Source of the DNA: Halichondria panicea
Lineage: Eukaryota; Porifera; Demospongiae; Suberitida; Halichondriidae
Reading direction: 5' to 3'
NCBI RefSeq assembly: GCF_963675165.1
Contig: NC_087377.1
Span: 14,070,198-14,134,197, forward strand
DNA: 64,000 nt
Under the pieces are notes generated by a model. It saw only the letters and a list, made by a program, of their open reading frames with translations, did no database searches and had not been told where the DNA came from. The translations under genes were made by a program, and so were the position numbers. Shown here piece by piece: positions 58,108-64,000 of this stretch (positions are counted from its first letter, which is position 1; each line of letters opens with the position of its first letter).

Positions 58108-58109
58108 GG

Positions 58110-59340
58110 CTACAAGGGAAATTATGGCTCATAAATTGGCATATGCAGCAAAATTAAAATAATGGTGTTTTCCATGAATGAAGATGAGTGAAATGTCTTG
58201 CATGAGAAACATAATGTCATAAATGAAAACATATAGAGACAGGGGGTGTAGTCTGTGGACGAGTTCATCAAAAATTCTGCTGTGTGAGAATTAAGGAGCT
58301 GCCTTAGAGACACTCCGGGAGAGGGCTTGGGCTCAGGCTGAGCTTTTTGCTCACTTAGCACTAGTACTGACTGCACGCACTACACTGGGCCTGTTCAGCT
58401 TCTGTATTAAAAAAAAAACAAGCCTATAATATAGGAATGGCTATTTTAAGCTTACCTTTGCTTGCCTACTAGCCTGGCATAGCTGAAGAGAGCTGGTCTA
58501 GATAACGTCTAGAGCTTGCTGTGTCATGTTGACCGGTTGCTGCGCAGTAAGTAGAGGGAGAGGCTGACTAATTGAACAGAGAGGGGGAGTGGCTCTGTAC
58601 CGTTCGCTTGGAGGGAGGGGTTGGCTGCTCATATTTTGTCCAGGCTGCGCAAGGCTTTGAGTGTGGACAGGAGCCCTGGTGTGGACGAGCTCTCTTTTCC
58701 TAGTTGCCTTGTTTGAATAGTGTTGCTATGTGGTAGTCATGCAAGCTTATATAGGCTGGATACATAGCAGCCTGTCAGCCAATCAGATGGGACATATATC
58801 AATTAATGCACAGTGCCTCGGGGTTTATGACAGTAAACCACACTTAGCAGGGGCGTAACTAGAAATTTACGGAAAGGAGGCAACACCCCTGCAAAATGGT
58901 TGACCGGAAACCACACCCACTAATTATCGCGTAGAAATGCCTGCAAATGGCAGTAAACTGCTATTTACCTGCTCTTCTTCTCCAACAAAACAGTGATAGA
59001 GCTTATTTTCTGCTCATTCTATATACCTATAGTTAGCTAGTTCAGAAAAAAGACAAGAAGACAGCTTCAAAACAACGAACAACTATAGTAGAGCTTGTGA
59101 TGTTAGCATATCAGAGACTGAGAGCTGACTATTTTGGACTTCCTTTAAGCTACCCCGACATGCAATTATTCCCATGCATCTCTATTCTGACGAGTTATCA
59201 CCGCATAAAGTGCATGTTTAAAATTACTAGACTTATTAGTCTTAGATTCCTGCAAATTTACAATGGTATCAGCACAATTTCTTAGAAATGTTCCAATCTT
59301 GAGATACATTTAAGTACATGCAACTACTCACCCTATTACT
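58110..59340. other. Intergenic stretch, no gene seen
   Basis: No receptor exon or recognisable domain. Part of an aggggcgta-type MITE begins at 58850. Confidence 0.4.
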
Positions 59341-59354
59341 CTCTAGGCTGTGAG

Positions 59355-59460
59355 CACTGGATTTTCAAGGTTGCTGCTCCTGAGCTGGGATAGCAGAGTC
59401 CAAAGAAGCTCAAAAATACTGAAGCTATGTCTTGAAAGCTTAAATCATGAACAGAATTCA
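59355..59460 (+). repeat. Copy of the 5' part of the Crypton-like element, split by an insertion
   Basis: Matches 46557-46667 closely (ttgctgctcctgagctggga, tttgaaagcttaaatcatga-like). The continuation of the match (tacgatcaaa, gtggctctc) resumes at 60565, on the far side of the element 59475-60555. Confidence 0.8.
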
Positions 59461-59474
59461 CTATGCTTATCACT

Positions 59475-60555
59475 TAGCCTCGATCCCAGGCCGAGTTTTC
59501 GCTTTTATTCAGTTAGGCAAACAACTAGGCCTGGTATATACTAGTTGTCTGTTCATGCGTCAAATTTTCATTGTATTTGTGTTCGGCAAAAATATAACCA
59601 ATAATTGACATAATTATAGAAAATTCAAAAGAGTGAGTATACAAAATATGCACATATAGGGAGCTGCTTTACAAGGGGAGTTGCCATGCAGTTTGTGCTG
59701 CAGCATGATTATTGTGACCCAGGGAAACTTCAGGATGATTAAATGCCTCAAATTATTTTTCAAGAAGGTTTAGCATGCAGGCTGCTGGACCTCTCTGATT
59801 CTAGGCCCCTATTCGTTACTCAGGTAAAGCTTATTTGAGAAACGTATAATATTCTCTTGATGCCTCTGAGCTACCAGAAACAACGCTCGAACGAGCAGAT
59901 ATACACTCCAGTCTTGTGAGTAGGAAAAGATTAAACAAAGACAAAAAAAGGGTTTAAACTCTTACCTCACACTGTCCAGTGTCGTCCGTTAGTGTAGCCA
60001 AGAGGAGCACTGTTGGGATAGCTGGATATTAGCCATTGCTCCTGTGCAGAGAAGTAGACATTATATAATATGTGTACAATGCGCATTAAATTACTCGTAT
60101 TAAACAGGTTATAGTGTCATTGTCGATCTCTCTGTTCGAGCTGATGATGATAGCACCAAGTCTTCTAGCTCACACTCTTCACTTGATCCACCATGAGATA
60201 ATTATATCAATGGTGGATCTAGATGTTACCAAACAAAAATTACTTGATATGATAGAACCACACAGAAATATCTGACCTTGACAAGCTTGACAAAGCTTTA
60301 TAGCCTCTTCACTTGTCTTCAGAATAATGTTTTCTAAGCTTCAGGGAAGATAAAAGCTTCAGCTAAGAGCCATTCCAAATGATTCCAACAGGATACTGAT
60401 TGCTAGTACACAAAAATAAATGTCACAAAAGTGAACGAGAATATCCATTAGTCAGAATCTGACTAACGACTGACGCATGCGCAAACAACTAGTACCAGGC
60501 CTAGTTGTTCGCCTAACCGTTATAAAAGCGAAAACTCGCCCTGGGATCGAGGCTA
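59475..60555. mobile_element. 1.08-kb TAGCCTCG transposon with ~90-bp TIRs
   Basis: Left end tagcctcgatcccaggccga and the complement of gggatcgaggcta at the right; the inverted repeats extend through gagttttcgcttttat and aacaactaggcctggta. Flanks cttatcact and tctatcact agree at 7 of 9 bases, a decayed 9-bp target duplication. It sits inside a copy of the Crypton-like repeat. No transposase frame. Confidence 0.87.
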
Positions 60556-61289
60556 TCTATCACTACGATCAAACATTGTTTTGCGTTTTTGTGGGTGGGG
60601 CTCTCTAGCATGATCATGCATGCGCAGAAAGCAACTGCTAATAATAAAACTCCAAGTGTCAATAAAATGGGGCTAAACCCCTCGATTTTTTTGTCCCGGA
60701 AATTTTTCTTTGGAGGTTGGCACTGGTATAGACTTCTGTTTCCATTAAGATCCTCTTCTATACATAATGACTCTGTGGTTCAATAATTATACAAAGCATT
60801 GCCAAACTAATTACCTGTACTGCATGTATACCCTCGCGAAAATACGCCCACCCTTTTCTGCAATAAGTTTAGCTTATATTATTGGACTGGGTGTTTAATC
60901 GCGAACGGCGAGTATTTATTCGAATATATATAATTATACACATTTCATTTTGCTGCATGCAAACTCAAAGAGTGGGTATATAATGATCGACCATGCATGA
61001 TTGTTGTTAAAAACAATTGATACCAAATTTCAAATCTAAAATTAGAAAATGCTTGTAGTAATACTGCAATCTGATAGGTCACTGAGAGGTCCATTATTTC
61101 ACTTATGGACCTGAGGTCTTCTAAGTAGGTCTATTATACTGATTATGCCTACAGGCAAGATGATGTCAAGATTAACTTGTATAGAACATGGCAACATCAC
61201 ACAGTTTATGTTGAAGTCATAGTAACGGTGATACAGTGCATCATTAAAAATTAATTTTTTTTAAAGTTTTGCGTTCTGCAGTGCCGCTT

Positions 61290-61790
61290 TGCAGCTTTTA
61301 TCTCTCTCTTGCAGCTACAATAGCTAGTGCTCTAGTGCAGAGCTAACTACTATGACAATAGCAACTTTTTATTTGCAATGCGTGATTCTCAAGAAACAGA
61401 AACTGCCTTCATCAATGTGAGTTTTTTTATGTAGACTAGCCAGAGCAAAGCTTTAACGTTGCTTGAGGCTTGTAGAAACTCTTGGTTTCAGAGTCTTCTT
61501 TGTGTTAATATAGCCTAGCTTGCTTAGCACTATTCTAAACCAGTTATAGGCCTCGTCAACGGTCACTATGGAGTTTTGAGACCCTCAGGCCCTTAGTAGC
61601 ACCCTCGCTACGCTCGAGATGCTACAGCCTCGGGCCTTCAGGTCTCAAAACCCCATAGAGACCTTGGACTCAGTCTATAACTATTATTTAATGGCTGCCA
61701 TCAGCAGAGCCTTGCAGCTCTCTTCTCACTCTTGCAGCTACCAATAGCTATAGCGTTCTAGTGCAGAGCTAACCACTAAGTAGAGTAGCG
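61290..61790. repeat. Direct repeat pair around a hairpin
   Basis: ctctagtgcagagctaact at about 61330 recurs as ttctagtgcagagctaacc at 61757, with shared flanks (tcttgcagctac, atagct). Between them 61567-61668 is an inverted repeat (ctatggagttttgagaccct against its complement). Looks like a hairpin element with duplicated surroundings. Confidence 0.65.
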
Positions 61791-61957
61791 ACACTCGGTA
61801 ACAAGTTGGCTACATGCTCTTCTGAAAAGGCTGCAATGGCAAGCAAAAACTAGGCATAACTCGAGAATGAAGTATTATTTTGCAAATCCACGAATTAAAA
61901 TCCAAGAAAACATGACTAAAAGCCCATAGAAACTCTTAATTGCACTTCATTAATCAG

Positions 61958-61960
<3 letters not shown>

Positions 61961-62029
<69 letters not shown>
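61961..62029. repeat. (AC)n microsatellite, ~34 units
   Basis: Uninterrupted AC repeat; the ORF running through it is an artefact. Confidence 0.97.
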
Positions 62030-62037
<8 letters not shown>

Positions 62038-62100
62038 ACCGTATACCTCGCTTACGCATGCGCATGCACCGAGGCATAACAACCACCTCCAAATAAGGGC

Positions 62101-62248
62101 CAGTTGCTATAATTATAACGGCCAGGCACCCAGGTCCCAGGTGAACAGTTTGTGTACAAAACAACCTCTCAACAAACGCCACCTCAGAGTCTGTATAAAG
62201 GCCAAAACATTGTTCCCCAAAGGTGTTCGTTATAGAGGGGTTCCACTG
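62101..62248. mobile_element. CAGTGGAACC MITE, inverted copy, left end lost
   Basis: The complement matches 14284-14420; it ends gaggggttccactg followed by TA. The other terminus is replaced by tgctataattataacgg. Confidence 0.8.
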
Positions 62249-62399
62249 TAGTTTTAGCTCTGGACTAGAAAGCTATATAGCTGGAAAGAAAGTACTGTAA
62301 AGCTACACTGTTCCCTTAAACTTTAAACTCCTGGCGCCCTTTTTAGCAACAATCATGCAACGTCCATCATTTCCCATTCCTAGCGTTTCCCGTGCTGCA

Positions 62400-62520
62400 T
62401 GCAGCAAAACCATTTGTAAAAATGGGTATTGGGTGTGGCTGGATTGGGTTACTATAATGCATGGGGAAAAGGGGAGGTCAGTGGGTGACAGCTTAATTGT
62501 TCAGAAATCTGCACGTGTGA
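62400..62520. repeat. Divergent copy of upstream repeat R
   Basis: aatgggtattgggtgtggct, then gaaaaggggaggtcagtg and ctgcacgtg blocks match repeat R near 13520-13640 and 20880-20995. No receptor gene is visible next to it. Confidence 0.55.
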
Positions 62521-63077
62521 TTGCATATAGCTTTGTATACATTCAGAGGCATCAGTACTACCTGCTGTGCTTTCATTAATTCATACCAAATTTAACTGCC
62601 ATTCGTCTGTTATATAGGTGAATGATGACGGGGCATGCAGTTCAAGATCTTGTGATGGATTTACATAAGTATAGTTACCTGTTTGTGAATGTTGTACAGT
62701 AGCTATAATTATATCATAAATATGCAAGGTTTCAATGCAGTTCAATATTGTAATTCCAGCCACCAAAAACAGAACAACAATTTTTTTACGCTGCAAGTGG
62801 TCTCTATGCTGGTTTCTATATGCAGCAAATGTTTTCAAGGCAACAAATTAGTTATTACATGGCGATTCGGCCAATAAACTGCTTGTGGCACAAATTGCCA
62901 TGTAATAATACATATTGTAGGCAGGTTTTGGAAGTAGTCATGCAGTATACGAATCATAGTGACTGTAGGCTAGCGTCAAATCCAGGCCGATTCAAATACC
63001 TTTGTTGCCCAGTGAGTGGGCAGATCAAAGCAATCCAGTGCTTTGTAACTTTAATGTAAAATTCATTATATAACACT

Positions 63078-63150
63078 AATACTGTTTGAGCGAAAGCATA
63101 ACATGGCGAGAGGCATTAGCAAGCGCACGCTTGCAACACTCGTTATTACA
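63078..63150 (+). repeat. Short dispersed repeat shared with 2813-2890
   Basis: tggcgagaggcattagcaag and cgcacgcttgcaacactcgt, as at 2.8 kb. Confidence 0.65.
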
Positions 63151-63445
63151 GTAGTATTATAGTCTATTGTTATTTAAGAAATTGTTATGCAAAACCAAGG
63201 TATACTCTACTCTAGCCTTTCATACTTCCTCTACTGACTAAAGGTCTCACGAAGGCTGACTCTACTGCATGTAATGTACTGTACTGTACTGTTCATAACA
63301 GATTATGTTCCTGGTAAATGCGCTCCAAGTACTGTACTGTGTGGGAGGACAGTTATTGAGGTTTTCTCTCGCCCACGCTCGTTCAAACTTGTCTACGTTA
63401 CTAGGGGATCACGCAACTTAGCAATTTTGTGTAAAAGTATCAGTA

Positions 63446-63968
63446 CAGCGGTTTTCAGAGTTCTTGCATCAGTTCTCCAATGTCTAGAGCGGAAGTCACT
63501 TGTCACGTGATATTCCCACAAATATTACTGAGTCAGACAAGTTTTGAGTTTTTAATAGACAAAATTACTCCTCGTTACTAAATGTACTAGTTATTCAGAG
63601 AAGTCTGAAATAGGAGTGTAGCTTCCCAGTATTATAAGTAACTGGTTGAAGTGGCTTGCCCCGGCCTGCCTACTCATTTTGTGTTGCTGCAAGCTGATGA
63701 GTCATACAGACAGTAGAATCTCTCTAATAGCTCCAGACATCCAGTTTTGTGTAGCTCACCAAACTATTTGAACTGCTTACAATCTCAAGGATAGCTTCAG
63801 CGGTGATGCAAAAGGCTTGCATTTCCAAAGGTTGATTTTCTCCTAAATCATGTATTGGAAAAAAATCGGTTTGGAATGGGGTAGAAATTCAATCTTGTTA
63901 TGTAATGGTTCACGTGACAAGTACTTCCGCTCTAGACATTGCTAATGCAAGAACTCTGAAAACCGCTG
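63446..63968. mobile_element. 523-bp element with CAGCGGTTTTC TIRs and TA target site
   Basis: cagcggttttcagagttctt is mirrored at the right end (aagaactctgaaaaccgctg). The inverted repeats extend through tctagagcggaagt and cttgtcacgtga. TA lies at 63444-63445 and 63969-63970. Tc1/mariner-type by target choice. Confidence 0.9.
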
Positions 63969-64000
63969 TAGTTTGACACTCTTCTCTTCTTATGCACTCT

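Noticed and set aside
61940..62251. 103-codon frame through the AC repeat
   Set aside because: It is a histidine/threonine run created by the microsatellite and continues into a MITE.
1..64000. CRISPR array, operon, phage or other prokaryotic system
   Set aside because: Introns with GT/AG borders, secretory Ig/FN3/CCP genes and TA-targeted MITEs show a eukaryotic animal genome; regularly spaced short repeats were not found.

Overview
The window looks like nuclear DNA of an early-branching animal, most likely a demosponge. This is inference: it rests on A+T richness, very small introns (about 45 to 350 bp), intergenic DNA saturated with ATAATTAT and TGCATGCA words, dense small inverted-repeat transposons, and animal receptor domains. 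No gene has a bacterial layout. Exons were joined by eye from GT/AG borders, reading phase and comparison among the paralogues in the window; no transcript evidence was available.

The window is dominated by a tandem family of cell-surface receptor genes and pseudogenes, from 1 to about 41,100, with one more member at 53,421-58,107. Each member starts with a signal peptide and a divergent Ig-like domain carrying a CP-x(4)-L-x-C signature, a following L-x-W and a late CG[DS]. Next comes an FN3-like domain, then one of several membrane modules. Class I has one or two CCP/sushi domains, one transmembrane helix and a short tail with YEEV and NxAYG motifs (G3, G4, G5, G6, G9, G10). Class II has no CCP, one helix and a long multi-tyrosine tail (G2 and its copy G2'). 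Class III has a second FN3-like domain and three membrane segments (G1, G7, G8). Class IV (G11) has two FN3-like domains, one helix and a cytoplasmic tail made of four tandemly duplicated exons. G2, G5, G6, G11 and the visible part of G1 read open. G3, G4, G7, G8, G2', G9 and G10 are broken.

Layout: G1 (+) 1-1762; repeats 1.8-5.9 kb; relic tail exon and duplicated block A 6.2-10.1 kb with G2 (-); G3, G4, G5, G6 (-) to 20.3 kb; repeats and a relic tail to 22.9 kb; G7 and G8 (+) 22.9-27.7 kb; block B 28.0-31.3 kb, a second copy of block A with G2' (-); two related units with G9 and G10 (-) 31.8-41.1 kb; a transposon-rich gap 41.1-53.4 kb (a Crypton/DUF3504-like relic, a Ty3/gypsy gag relic, many MITEs and foldbacks); G11 (+) 53.4-58.1 kb; then repeats to the end.

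The genes are not a pathway. They behave like a birth-and-death family in which exon modules for extracellular recognition are combined with different membrane and tyrosine-tail modules. By analogy with other clustered, variable Ig-type receptors, self/non-self or microbe recognition is the most attractive role, but nothing in the sequence proves it.
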